Below are positions 50,029 to 59,073 of a stretch of 64,000 nt of DNA, in pieces. The notes below the pieces were generated by a model. That model had not been told where the DNA came from, made no database searches, and was given only the letters and a program-made list of their open reading frames with translations. Origin of the DNA: Paenibacillus taichungensis. GTDB taxonomy: Bacteria; Bacillota; Bacilli; Paenibacillales; Paenibacillaceae. The stretch is taken from assembly GCF_003287275.1 (NCBI RefSeq), contig NZ_QEVW01000015.1, positions 274,283 through 338,282 of the forward strand, written 5' to 3'. Each line of letters opens with the position of its first letter. The first letter of the stretch is position 1. Both the position numbers and the translations under genes were made by a program.

Positions 50029-51258
50029 CTACAGTGTCAGGTGGCCCGATATTACGGCGTGTTTTGCGCCGGTTACTGCCGGGAGCGTGTTCGTTCTACC
50101 CATAAGTGCCTCATGGCCAAGGAGGGCAAATCCAATGGCCTCGCGGGCATCATCTGGTATACCATAGTCCGCTGTTCGCTCCAAACGGATGCCTTCCGGG
50201 AGTCTCTGACGGATCATCTCCATTAACGTGGCATTGGAAGTGCCGCCACCGCAGGCGAGCATAGCCGATATGTGCACCTTAGGCAGGATAAAATCCTTCA
50301 CTGCTCTCACGATCGTCTCCGCGGTCAGACAAGTGGCGGTAGCCAGCGTATCTTCCAGGGATAAGGAACGCGCAGCGGCCATCTCCATCAAGCGTGATGC
50401 GTATGCCACACCGTACACTTCACGTCCGGTACTCTTGGGAGGCAGCCTTTTGAAATAGGTATCGTCCAAACAGAGATCTATCAGATCCTGATCGAACTTT
50501 CCCTGTGCGGCGATGCTTCCATTCGGATCATAGTGCTGCCGCCCACCTGTCGCCTGGCGTACGATCGCGTCCATCACCATATTGCCAGGTCCCGTATCAA
50601 AAGCCGAAATGCCTTCATTAGAAGACGCTGATGGCAGCACCGTAACGTTGCCAATACCACCGATATTTTGCACCAGACGTCCTTCCTCCGGACTGCGGAA
50701 CATCAACGCATCGGCATAAGGGGTAAGTGGCGCTCCCTCCCCGCCAGCCGCCATATCCCGTGCCCGCAAATTGCCGATCACTGGCAGGCCCGTTCGTTCA
50801 CGTACAACGGCGCTTTCGCCAATCTGTAACGTGGATACTACTGGAAGACTCTCGCCTGCTGGGCCTGGAAAAGCCGAGGCTACTGGTGCGTGCCATACAG
50901 TCTGTCCGTGCATGCTGATCGCATCCACCTGACCGGATGAGATTCCTGAGGATCGAATAAGCTCTCTGACACTGTGAGCATACCACTCCGATACGCCAAA
51001 ATGTGCAGCCGTCAGCTCATCCACGCGTGCCGTCTCTGGTGAACATAGTCGAATCAGCACTTCTCTCAATTCATTGGAGTACGGTACGCAGACGAAGTCA
51101 ACCAGATCGATCTTTTGCAATGCCCCGCTGTCATCTGTCAGAATACGCACCAATGCCGCATCCGTCCCGTCGAGGGACGTGCCTGACATCAGTCCAATGA
51201 TGTAATGCTCCCGTTTCAAGCGATATTGCTCCCACATCGGATAGCTGCCTTTATCCAT
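50029..51258 (-). CDS. anmK: Anhydro-N-acetylmuramic acid kinase AnmK
   Basis: A 409-residue kinase that hydrolyses the anhydro ring of 1,6-anhMurNAc and phosphorylates it, giving MurNAc-6-P for MurQ. The ATG at 51258 lies ten bases after GGGAGG; the longer frame covers that site. It carries the AnmK signature YIIGLMSGTSLDGTDAALVR, DAISMHGQTVWHAP, LVQNIGGIGNVTVLP, AFDTGPGNMVMDAIVRQATG and the ATP-site ACGGGTSNATLMEMI. anhMurNAc comes from lytic transglycosylases and is less usual in Gram-positives. About 100 bp separates it from murR, in the same direction. Confidence 0.94.
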   Translation of the reverse strand: MDKGSYPMWEQYRLKREHYIIGLMSGTSLDGTDAALVRILTDDSGALQKIDLVDFVCVPYSNELREVLIRLCSPETARVDELTAAHFGVSEWYAHSVRELIRSSGISSGQVDAISMHGQTVWHAPVASAFPGPAGESLPVVSTLQIGESAVVRERTGLPVIGNLRARDMAAGGEGAPLTPYADALMFRSPEEGRLVQNIGGIGNVTVLPSASSNEGISAFDTGPGNMVMDAIVRQATGGRQHYDPNGSIAAQGKFDQDLIDLCLDDTYFKRLPPKSTGREVYGVAYASRLMEMAAARSLSLEDTLATATCLTAETIVRAVKDFILPKVHISAMLACGGGTSNATLMEMIRQRLPEGIRLERTADYGIPDDAREAIGFALLGHEALMGRTNTLPAVTGAKHAVISGHLTL

Positions 51259-51350
51259 CCATTCACAACCTCCCGCCAGCCCCGATGAACACGTCATCCT
51301 GCCATAATTTCACCCAGTATATGATATAAAATTTCACAAGTCAAATATTT

Positions 51351-51377
51351 TATGAAATTTAATTACACTTTTTCAAT
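51351..51377. promoter_or_regulatory. Candidate MurR operator at anmK
   Basis: Matches the murK-upstream stretch 46947-46973 at 23 of 27 positions. It also carries TGAAATTT, which with AAATTTCA at 51329-51336 makes an 8-bp perfect inverted repeat. It lies about 95-120 bp before anmK. The rest of the 298-bp gap to 51556 shows nothing else. Confidence 0.5.
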
Positions 51378-51555
51378 CATGGCTAATCTTTGTCCAAACC
51401 GGAATGCTCACAAGATGTTTTCTCTGTATCAAAATAGATAAATAACGATCAAAAAAGAAACATTTTTACAATTTTACCGTTTATATAACGAAGGTATATT
51501 TTGGAATCGATATGTTGAGGGTTATAAACTGTCATCAGCGGAAGGAGATACCAAG

Positions 51556-52380
51556 ATGAACAACGCTGCTATTTGGTTTTCAACTGTGTTATTACTGGGG
51601 GGATTGACGACTACATCGTCATCTATTGTTGGTGCCAAACCAGCCACACCAGAACAAATTTCACAACGTTCCGTTAATGCGCCTTCTGTAACTCCTTCCA
51701 TCTATTCAAGCGTCAAACCGTTTAAAAAGAGCAACAGTACCAACAAAATCATCTGGAAAGGAGGAAATATGACTTTAACCGCTACTACAGTGAAGTTGGA
51801 AGGTAAGCCCACATTTGAACAAAACGTAATTCAATCCATTGTCGTCACCAAGGGGAACCAGAAACATACGATTGAAACGAGTGATTTGGAGGACAGTTGG
51901 CTCGATATCACAAGTGTTGTTGCCTCCAACTCCAAGACATGGCTTGCTGTAAACGCAAAACGCAGCTCAGGAAACACTCTGATGCTGCTTAACCTTCAAA
52001 CAGGTGACAAGACGGAATTAAATGAACGCTTGAAAAAAGCAGGAAAGAAAAACATAGAAACCATTGCAGCCTATAACTGGGCACCCAACGAAGATCAGAT
52101 AGCCTTCTCTTACGGAGATCCCTCCAAGAGCTCACTAGCCATCTACAATGTAAAGAAAGAGAGCTTTATATACCTGCCAAGGGCAACCAATTATATTAGT
52201 ACCAATCTGATTCTGTGGCAAAAAAACGGAAAAATACTGGATTACATTAGTGAGTACCCATCTGATCAAATGATACTTTATAGGTATAGCATAGAGAGTA
52301 ACAAGGTGAAGCCTGTTAAGAAAATTAGCCGTAATGAGTTTGCCGAATGGTTCAAGTTGGATAAGTATCCCACACCGTAA
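51556..52380 (+). CDS. Secreted protein of unknown function (beta-propeller-like repeats)
   Basis: A 274-residue protein with GGAAGGAG before its ATG and a signal peptide (WFSTVLLLGGLTTTSSSIVG). After a Ser/Pro-rich linker, the body is beta-rich with recurring WD/TolB-like strands (VASNSKTWLAVNAKRSSGNT, YNWAPNEDQIAFSYGDPSKS, NLILWQKNGKILDYISEYP), each ending in a short 'residue-GD' turn. I do not recognise a family. The amidase gene begins 24 bp after its stop, and GerMN follows, so the three may be a wall/spore-related unit. Confidence 0.65.
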   Translation: MNNAAIWFSTVLLLGGLTTTSSSIVGAKPATPEQISQRSVNAPSVTPSIYSSVKPFKKSNSTNKIIWKGGNMTLTATTVKLEGKPTFEQNVIQSIVVTKGNQKHTIETSDLEDSWLDITSVVASNSKTWLAVNAKRSSGNTLMLLNLQTGDKTELNERLKKAGKKNIETIAAYNWAPNEDQIAFSYGDPSKSSLAIYNVKKESFIYLPRATNYISTNLILWQKNGKILDYISEYPSDQMILYRYSIESNKVKPVKKISRNEFAEWFKLDKYPTP

Positions 52381-52404
52381 CGATAAATAGTAGAGGTGCA
52401 CATA

Positions 52405-53826
52405 ATGAAGAAAACGATTTTACTCCTGTTTTTGAGTCTGTTTTTGCTGGTTGTACTCCCTCATCAGGGAAATGCCGCTGCAAACACATCGAAAATCTTC
52501 TTGGACGGCGAGGAATTAATCCTCCCAAGTGACGTTCAGGTGACCATCGTGAATAAAAATGTGATGATTCCGATCCGTGTTGTTGCCGAGAATTTGAAAT
52601 TCAAAGTGGATTGGAATCAAGATACACGTAATGTAAAGATTCAGCAAAATGACAAAACGATTTCTTTAACCGTTGATCAAAAGCAAGCCATGGTCGCTGA
52701 CAAGCAAGTTACCCTGAACACAGCCCCACTCATTTTAAATAACACCACGGTGGTACCCATTCGATTTGTCAGCGAACAAATGGGACTCAACGTGAAATGG
52801 AACAACAAGGAGAAGATTGTATACTTAATCAACACAGACACCAGTAAAGTACCCAATGTTGAGCCGGGCAACGGTTCAGAAAACGGTAACTCAACATCAT
52901 TAACACATGTTACCGATATCCAATTTGCCAACAATCAGCTCGTCGTGTCTATGGATGGCGAATCCAAACCCGTGATGACGACGTTGAAGAACCCCGATCG
53001 ATTGGTTGTGGATTTGCCCGGAGCAGTATTTGGTGATCTGCCGCAACCTTTGAATCAAAACATGAATGGCAAATTGAATGTAGACGCATACCCCAATGTA
53101 AAGGAAGTTAGGTATTCTCTTTTTAAACAAGACCCTGGTCAAGTTCGAATTGTCGTTGAATTGAATCAGGTGAAGGATGTACAGTACAGCCAGAACATCA
53201 TTGCCGATAAACTAATTATTGATCTGAATGTTGCTGGAGATAATGCCGCCACCGTTCCTGTAACTCCTGCAGGTGATTCAGGACGCAAGGTCGTTGTCAT
53301 CGACCCAGGCCATGGGGGTAAAGATCCAGGTTCAACCAGCATCACCAACAAACCCGAGAAAGAATACAATCTGGCATTGGCTCTCAAAGTACAAGCACTG
53401 CTTCTCAATGAGCCGGATATCGAATTGGTGATGACTCGTGACGGTGATACTTATCCCACTCGCCCGGAGCGTGTTCAGCTCGCGAATCAATTAAACGCGG
53501 ATGTATTTGTATCTATCCATGGCAATAATGTGGAGTCCTCACCCCAGGCGACAGGTACAGAGACGTTCTACTATCAACGCAGCAGCAGCAAGGAATTAGC
53601 TAACATCATTCATCAACGTTTGGTTAAAGCCATGGGGCTCAAAGACCGTGGTGTGAAAAATGGCAACTTGGAAGTGATCAGAGATACAACCATGGCTGCA
53701 GTACTTTTGGAAGTAGGATTCCTGAGTAACGTTATGGATGAAGAGCTGATGTCGTCCGATGTTGTTCAGATGAAAGCCGCTCAGGCGATAGCAGATGGAA
53801 TTAAGGAATATCTGGGTATAAATTAA
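52405..53826 (+). CDS. N-acetylmuramoyl-L-alanine amidase (CuAO_N - AMIN - Amidase_3)
   Basis: A 473-residue secreted enzyme, ATG at 52405 six bases after GAGGTG; an in-frame GTG nine bases upstream would overlap that site. Signal peptide, then a copper-amine-oxidase-N-like wall domain (~30-115: MIPIRVVAENLKFKVDWNQD, VVPIRFVSEQMGLNVKWN). An AMIN domain follows (~155-275: VSMDGESKPVMTTLKNPDRL), then zinc Amidase_3 (~290-470). Catalytic and metal ligands are visible in VVVIDPGHGGKDPG, the Glu of KEYNLALALK, VSIHGNN and the late VLLEVGFLSN. It cuts between MurNAc and the stem peptide, producing substrates for NamZ/NagZ. Being next to the MurNAc locus fits that role; it could also act in spore or septum remodelling. 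Confidence 0.93.
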   Translation: MKKTILLLFLSLFLLVVLPHQGNAAANTSKIFLDGEELILPSDVQVTIVNKNVMIPIRVVAENLKFKVDWNQDTRNVKIQQNDKTISLTVDQKQAMVADKQVTLNTAPLILNNTTVVPIRFVSEQMGLNVKWNNKEKIVYLINTDTSKVPNVEPGNGSENGNSTSLTHVTDIQFANNQLVVSMDGESKPVMTTLKNPDRLVVDLPGAVFGDLPQPLNQNMNGKLNVDAYPNVKEVRYSLFKQDPGQVRIVVELNQVKDVQYSQNIIADKLIIDLNVAGDNAATVPVTPAGDSGRKVVVIDPGHGGKDPGSTSITNKPEKEYNLALALKVQALLLNEPDIELVMTRDGDTYPTRPERVQLANQLNADVFVSIHGNNVESSPQATGTETFYYQRSSSKELANIIHQRLVKAMGLKDRGVKNGNLEVIRDTTMAAVLLEVGFLSNVMDEELMSSDVVQMKAAQAIADGIKEYLGIN

Positions 53827-53867
53827 ATGATAAAACATAATGTAAATATGCTGGAGGATGTGATCCA

Positions 53868-54422
53868 TTGAAAACGAAATTGGGATGTGCACTCGTCTTA
53901 TCCTTCTTAATGATGGTTGGCATTGGTTGTGCTCAGAAACCAGTCAGTGAATCCGGATCGGCCGAACCTGCTGTTCAGGGGGGACAGTCACCAAACCCAT
54001 CCGAAACAAAGGTGGATCTGGGCACAATGAACACACAAGCGGTTGATGTGTATTTCGCAGACGCCCAGGTACTGGAACTTGAGAAAAAAGAGCAGGAAAT
54101 TGAATACAAGGACGATTCCGAGAAATACAAAAAAACATTTGAAGCTTTACAAAGCAATACCGATTCGGAGCTTGTATCCCTCTGGGAAAAAGTCGAATTG
54201 CTCTCCCTACAGTATGGCGACGGCAAAGTCACTTTGGATGTTCATATCCCGGATGAAGCCAAATTAGGAACCAGTGGCGAGCTGCTTGCATTGGATGCAT
54301 TGACCCAGACGATGTTTCAATACGATGAAGTAGAAAGTATCGATATACTGGTGGACGGTGAAGCCCTGGATAGCTTGATGGGCCATTCAGAGCTGGAGCA
54401 TCCTATTCAGCGCGAGCCCTAA
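53868..54422 (+). CDS. GerMN-domain lipoprotein
   Basis: A 184-residue protein starting at TTG after GGAGG. The lipobox is MMVGIGC-AQ near residue 21, and a Ser/Pro-rich spacer follows to residue ~45. The rest is one GerMN domain (VDVYFADAQVLELEKKEQEI, SLWEKVELLSLQYGDGKVTL, ALDALTQTMFQYDEVESIDI). GerMN domains occur in GerM, which takes part in spore formation and germination. The gene follows the amidase by 41 bp in the same direction and ends in a strong terminator, so it is probably its operon partner. Confidence 0.82.
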   Translation: MKTKLGCALVLSFLMMVGIGCAQKPVSESGSAEPAVQGGQSPNPSETKVDLGTMNTQAVDVYFADAQVLELEKKEQEIEYKDDSEKYKKTFEALQSNTDSELVSLWEKVELLSLQYGDGKVTLDVHIPDEAKLGTSGELLALDALTQTMFQYDEVESIDILVDGEALDSLMGHSELEHPIQREP

Positions 54423-54482
54423 TCTAATTTTACAAGATACCAGATGATATCCGAATGATTCTCTCCTTGAATCGTCTCCTTT

Positions 54483-54522
54483 GCATGATGAGAAGCATAA
54501 CTTCTCATCATGCTATTTTTTA
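54483..54522 (+). terminator. Terminator of the amidase-GerMN unit
   Basis: GCATGATGAGAAG and CTTCTCATCATGC are perfectly complementary around CATAA, followed by TATTTTTTA. Confidence 0.9.
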
Positions 54523-54537
54523 TTAAAAATCCACATT

Positions 54538-54561
54538 CAAAAAGACGTCCACAGGGACGTC
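54538..54561 (-). terminator. Terminator of the MBL-fold gene
   Basis: On the minus strand GACGTCC-ctgt-GGACGTC is followed by TTTTTG, about 30 bp past the stop codon. Confidence 0.75.
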
Positions 54562-54592
54562 CTACATCGATACAATCTTTATCAAATTCAAC

Positions 54593-56155
54593 TTACAGAT
54601 ACAGCTCATCTCCAGGAGATAGCGAATGCAAAATCCCTTTGCCCGAGACCGATTTTTCGCTGAGCAAGCCTTCTCTCAGTTTATCCGTCTCTGCCCGATC
54701 CGCGTGTACAAGTACCGTATGCCTCGCAGGAATCTGATGCAGCATTCTCTCGACATCCTTCCAACCCTGATGCACCTTATAACGAATCTTCTGTACCTCG
54801 CACGCTCCGTGTTTTTCAGGATTCTGCAACAGCTTGTAAGCATAGGTGCCGGCAGAGACATGCCCAGTGAGCAGTACCAGATTATGTTCATCGTCCGCAA
54901 ACTGGCTATAGTACCAGCGAGCAAGAGAGGACTGCATCATCCCGTCCGGAATGAACCACAAAGAGGCAGCATGTTGATGCAGCAGCCGCTCTCGCTCTTC
55001 CTTTGTCACAGGCATTTCCCATCCATGATCCCTTAGAAAACCCCCAATCGCTTCCTTCACAGAACCCGGTATGTGTCCTTCCTTTTCCTTTAGCCAATAT
55101 GGAGCACGCAAAAGCTGCTTCAGTCCGTCTACCAGCCCTTGTTCCACTACAATCGGAACGTCCGGGAACTGCTGCTGTGCCCACAGCATGATTTCCTGAC
55201 CACGCCCCACCGAGGGCATAGGCATTAGCACCTTTCCACCCCGGGCAATCGTCTCATGAATGGCCTGTTCCAGCTGCTCCAGCTTGTTGTCTTGCGTATC
55301 GCGATCTGTTCCATAGGCGGCATCCATAATAGCCAAATCCAGCAGACCAATTGAAGGTGCTTTGTTCACTTCTACTCTCTTAGATATGGCATAGGCATCC
55401 CCTTGCTCCACAGTTCTACCTGCTGATACGTGAGATCGTAACATCCCTTCGGATGCAGCAAAGGGAAGAGTCTGCGATGCGGAGGGCTCTCCTGCAACAA
55501 CATGCCCACCATTCACAACGGTTCGTATATCCGATTTCCAACGTTGACTAACTGGGGCATCGTATCCACGCCTGTTACGTGGTACCCTTGCCTGCCAGAG
55601 TACATCTGTTGGACAATCCGCCTGCAAAAGCATGGATTCGGAAGTGTAATCACCGGAATAGAATATGTGCTTATCTTCCATTTCCAGCCCGAACCATACC
55701 GATCCTGCAAGGTGTCCACTGCGCCCCCACACCACCGAGACGCCAGGGACCATTTCAAACCAGGTACCACCCTCGGCTTCGTCCTCCAAAAATCGGTAGC
55801 GAATCCGTTTTTCATCGCCTTCTTCGTATGGGAGGGTGTGTCCTGCTCTCTCCATATTTCTTCGCCAAGCTCTGAAGTAGGTGTCCAATTGCTCCCTGGT
55901 TTCCCGCGTCGTCCATACTTCACCCTGATATCCCATTCTATAGAGCAACGGAATAGCAACAGAATGATCCTCATGGGCGTGAGACAACAAGACCACATCC
56001 AGCTCTTTAACGATTTCCGGTTCAATCAACGGATACTCCCCGGCTCCTTCTTTTTTCACGCCACAATCCAGCAAAAGTTGAACCCGGCTCCCGCTCAGGA
56101 GATAGGCAGAGCGCCCGTGTTCCCCGGCGCCGCCCCATACCTTCAGTTTAATCAT
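54593..56155 (-). CDS. MBL-fold metallohydrolase, RNase/exonuclease-like (beta-CASP type)
   Basis: About 520 residues. Start ATG at 56155 forms an ATGA overlap with the stop of the permease gene. The metal-binding core is LLSHAHEDHSVAIPLLYRMG (HxHxDH), preceded by LLLDCGVKKEG and followed by GRSGHLAGSVWFGLEMEDKH and FYSGDYTSES. A ~200-residue insertion and then VLMPMPSVGRGQEIMLWAQQ, LLTGHVSAGTYAYKLL and HTVLVHADRAETDKLRE match the beta-CASP region of RNase J/CPSF-like nucleases. Its placement as the last gene of an iron-type ABC operon is unexpected. No signal peptide is seen. Substrate unknown. Confidence 0.8.
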   Translation of the reverse strand: MIKLKVWGGAGEHGRSAYLLSGSRVQLLLDCGVKKEGAGEYPLIEPEIVKELDVVLLSHAHEDHSVAIPLLYRMGYQGEVWTTRETREQLDTYFRAWRRNMERAGHTLPYEEGDEKRIRYRFLEDEAEGGTWFEMVPGVSVVWGRSGHLAGSVWFGLEMEDKHIFYSGDYTSESMLLQADCPTDVLWQARVPRNRRGYDAPVSQRWKSDIRTVVNGGHVVAGEPSASQTLPFAASEGMLRSHVSAGRTVEQGDAYAISKRVEVNKAPSIGLLDLAIMDAAYGTDRDTQDNKLEQLEQAIHETIARGGKVLMPMPSVGRGQEIMLWAQQQFPDVPIVVEQGLVDGLKQLLRAPYWLKEKEGHIPGSVKEAIGGFLRDHGWEMPVTKEERERLLHQHAASLWFIPDGMMQSSLARWYYSQFADDEHNLVLLTGHVSAGTYAYKLLQNPEKHGACEVQKIRYKVHQGWKDVERMLHQIPARHTVLVHADRAETDKLREGLLSEKSVSGKGILHSLSPGDELYL

Positions 56156-57837
56156 GATGCATTCCACTTTCTCTTCGAATTCAATAGTTCAATGCCGAGC
56201 AGCATCAGTACCGTCATGCCGACTGTTACAACAGCCATGGCCATTCCAAGCGACACCTGGCCTTGTTCAAACTGTGCAAAAATATACGTTGCTGATGTCT
56301 GCATCGATGGAGGCAAAATCAACAGTGATCCCACCAGCTCCCGGGTGGCAATAGTGAATGTCATCATCCACCCAGCCAACATACCGGGGATAATCAGAGG
56401 CAGAAGAATGCGCCGCAGAATATATAACGGTCTTCCGCCAAAGACCTGACCCGCCTGGAACAACGCTCCGTCGATCTGAGTGAAGCTTGATTTGACATAC
56501 TGCACCGTGTACGGCAAGAAGAGTACCACATACGTCAGAACAACCATTCCGTACGAGTTGTACAGAGTGAACGGCATCCATGGTGAATTCCAGAACAGGA
56601 TGAGACCCACCACCATGACAATGCCAGGTACCGTATTCGGCAGCAGACTGAACAGGTCAATGACACGCTGCATAAAGGAAGACGATTTACCAATCGCCAG
56701 TGCAAAACCTGTACCGATAATAACCGCAACCGTTGAAGCTGCCAGTGAAAGCCCTAGGCTGTTCCCGATGGCTTTCATACTAACTGATCCCCAGGACAGC
56801 AATTCCCGGTAGTGATCCAGCGTCAGATTGTCCAAGGACAATCCCGCACCGCGCAGCTTCATGGTCGATGCAGCAATAATGGAGAAATACGGAATGCCCA
56901 CCGACAGAATCAGTAGCACTGCGAGATACACCCCGCACAACCAACCGGTTCCACCTCGCAGAGAGTACCGTTTGGAACGCTGCCCTTTGCCTCCTACCAG
57001 ACGGTAGGTGAACTTTCGACTCATGGCAGACTGCATGTACCACATCACCAGACATACCGACAGCAGAACCGATGCAAGCGAGGTTGCCTTGCCAAAATCA
57101 ATCGGCCAACTGGAGATATACTTGTGGATTTCAGAGGTCATGACATAATAACCAATACGGCGCCCGAAGGTGGCCGGTGTTCCAAATTCCGCAATCGTTT
57201 TGACAAAGACAAGCATGATCCCCATGCCATAGGAAGACAACAGCAGTGGCAAAATAATGCGTCTGAATCGGTATCCCGCACGTCCCCCGTGCACCGCTCC
57301 CGCTTCTTCCAAGTTGCCTCCAATGCGAATGATGGCATCCCGAAGCAATAGATACAGGAAAGGGAACAGATGTAGGCTCATAATGAGCACCATGCCCCAG
57401 AAGCTGAAGAACAACTCACTCCAGCTCGCAGCGGAGGGCACCCATTGCTGCAGATATCCTCCTTTTTGCATAAACAGAATCCATCCCATGGAGCCGATAT
57501 ACGGCGGGGTCATGAACGGAATCATCAGGATCACGTCCACCCAGCGATGCTGACCCATGCGGGTCTTCGCCATCATCCAGGCCAGTGGCAATGCCAGCAG
57601 CGTTGTTACAGCTACCACGCAGATCCCCAGCCAGACGGAATTCAGCAGAACACCAGATAAATGCTGTCCGGTAATGGTCCGAATCGGAGCCATCCAATCC
57701 CATTTCCCATCCGGATACACACTTTGCCAGAAAATCAGCAAGAGCGGTACACCAATGCTTATCGTTAGCAGAAAAAGGGCCAGAATCACGCCCACTCTCC
57801 GAAAAATACGGTTGTTGTCTACTACAACAGGTTTCAC
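56152..57837 (-). CDS. ABC transporter permease, iron(III)/2-aminoethylphosphonate type (FbpB-like, fused)
   Basis: A 561-residue permease with twelve hydrophobic helices, that is, two fused six-helix units, as in FbpB/SfuB/ThiP. Each half has an EAA loop: NLEEAGAVHGGRAGYRFRRI and DGALFQAGQVFGGRPLYILR. The start MKPVVVDNNRIFRRVGVILALF is normal. It follows the SBP gene by 82 bp and overlaps the MBL gene by four bases. Cargo could be ferric iron, phosphonate or another small anion; no residue decides. Confidence 0.9.
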   Translation of the reverse strand: MKPVVVDNNRIFRRVGVILALFLLTISIGVPLLLIFWQSVYPDGKWDWMAPIRTITGQHLSGVLLNSVWLGICVVAVTTLLALPLAWMMAKTRMGQHRWVDVILMIPFMTPPYIGSMGWILFMQKGGYLQQWVPSAASWSELFFSFWGMVLIMSLHLFPFLYLLLRDAIIRIGGNLEEAGAVHGGRAGYRFRRIILPLLLSSYGMGIMLVFVKTIAEFGTPATFGRRIGYYVMTSEIHKYISSWPIDFGKATSLASVLLSVCLVMWYMQSAMSRKFTYRLVGGKGQRSKRYSLRGGTGWLCGVYLAVLLILSVGIPYFSIIAASTMKLRGAGLSLDNLTLDHYRELLSWGSVSMKAIGNSLGLSLAASTVAVIIGTGFALAIGKSSSFMQRVIDLFSLLPNTVPGIVMVVGLILFWNSPWMPFTLYNSYGMVVLTYVVLFLPYTVQYVKSSFTQIDGALFQAGQVFGGRPLYILRRILLPLIIPGMLAGWMMTFTIATRELVGSLLILPPSMQTSATYIFAQFEQGQVSLGMAMAVVTVGMTVLMLLGIELLNSKRKWNAS

Positions 57838-57919
57838 TACGATTTCACCTCACATGACTTCCACAAGACAATCGTCTCTTCACTCTAAGTCGCTCTAGTT
57901 GCTCGTCATAACACTATTC

Positions 57920-59002
57920 TTATTTAAAAGTCTCGGAGAAACGTGCCGCTGTCTCATCTCCGTGTTCACTCATCCAGTTCCAATCCACTTTAAGCTGCGG
58001 AATATCTTTTAGATTTGCCCGATTAGCCGCCTCGATGTCTTCACGTCCAGGAATCAGGTAAGCATCTGCAACAAGCTTTTGTGCCTCATCAGACAACAGG
58101 TAATCGATAAATGCCTTGGCATTCTCCACATTCTGACTCGATTTCAGAATTGCTGCCGGTCTTGGACTGATTACAGTCCCTTCCTCTGGATATACGATGT
58201 CCAGCGGTTCACCTTTGGACTTGGAGGAATACGCCATGTAGTCCACACCAGCTGCTACGATGCTTTTCGCTCCCGTAATGACCGGGTCAAGCGCTTCCTG
58301 ATTCGCTCCTGCCATTGCTACACCATTTGCCTTGTAGCTATCCAGCAAGTCCCATCCCTTATCTCCATTCACACTCAGGTAACCCGTAATGAAGTCCAGC
58401 GCTGAACCGGACAGTGTAGGATCAGGGATATTGACTGCGTCCTTCCAGGCAGGTGTTGCCAGCTCAGCCCAACTGGTTGGTGGCGTGGACACCAGCTTCG
58501 TATTGTAGACGATTCCGAGTGCCGAAGCACTGGAGCTAAAATAGTTGCCGTCGGCATCCGACCAATCCTTGTTCAGCTTGTCTGAATTTTCTGCATCAGG
58601 ATATGGAAGTGTTAGACCGTCCGCTTTCAGTGCTTGTGCCGAAGGCAGGGAGGCCAGGATAACCACGTCCGCTACCGGATTGGATTTTTCAGCTTCCATG
58701 CGAGCCAGAATTTTGCCTGTCGTGCCCTGGAACATCTCCACTTCAATGCCCGTCTTGGCAGTAAATCCGCTGATGATGTTATCCGCCAGCTTCTGAGGTC
58801 CTGCACTGTACAATACCAGCTTACCGCCGGCTGGTTTTGTTGTTTCCGCCGATGCAGTAGCCGTACTGCCTTCCCCAGCAGCTTGACCCGCATTCCCGGT
58901 AGTTGAATTACCTGTACTGCATCCGAACAAACTGATACTCATTACCGCTGATAATAACAGCATCGCGCTTCTTTTCCGTGTTTTCATACCCAACATTTTC
59001 AT
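57920..59002 (-). CDS. Iron(III)-type ABC transporter substrate-binding lipoprotein
   Basis: A 360-residue lipoprotein with AAGGGAG before its ATG and the lipobox SISLFGC-ST, then a Thr/Gly/Ala-rich spacer. The mature part is the ferric-binding protein fold: KLVLYSAGPQKLADNIISGF, TGIEVEMFQGTTGKILARME, ASLPSAQALKADGLTLPY, SSASALGIVYNTKLV and GTVISPRPAAILKSSQNVEN. No Tyr-Tyr pair typical of FbpA iron ligands stands out, so the ligand may be something other than Fe3+, such as a phosphonate. It lies 71 bp after the ATPase gene. Confidence 0.88.
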   Translation of the reverse strand: MKMLGMKTRKRSAMLLLSAVMSISLFGCSTGNSTTGNAGQAAGEGSTATASAETTKPAGGKLVLYSAGPQKLADNIISGFTAKTGIEVEMFQGTTGKILARMEAEKSNPVADVVILASLPSAQALKADGLTLPYPDAENSDKLNKDWSDADGNYFSSSASALGIVYNTKLVSTPPTSWAELATPAWKDAVNIPDPTLSGSALDFITGYLSVNGDKGWDLLDSYKANGVAMAGANQEALDPVITGAKSIVAAGVDYMAYSSKSKGEPLDIVYPEEGTVISPRPAAILKSSQNVENAKAFIDYLLSDEAQKLVADAYLIPGREDIEAANRANLKDIPQLKVDWNWMSEHGDETAARFSETFK

Positions 59003-59073
59003 TCCATCTCCCTTGGTTTCTGATTATATTTGTATTCACGTTTCTGCAAATTCACGCTGTATGCTCATCATGA

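Noticed and set aside
55502..56449. A 315-codon plus-strand frame across the MBL/permease junction
   Set aside because: It spans the end of one real gene and the start of another on the opposite strand and shows no protein-like pattern.
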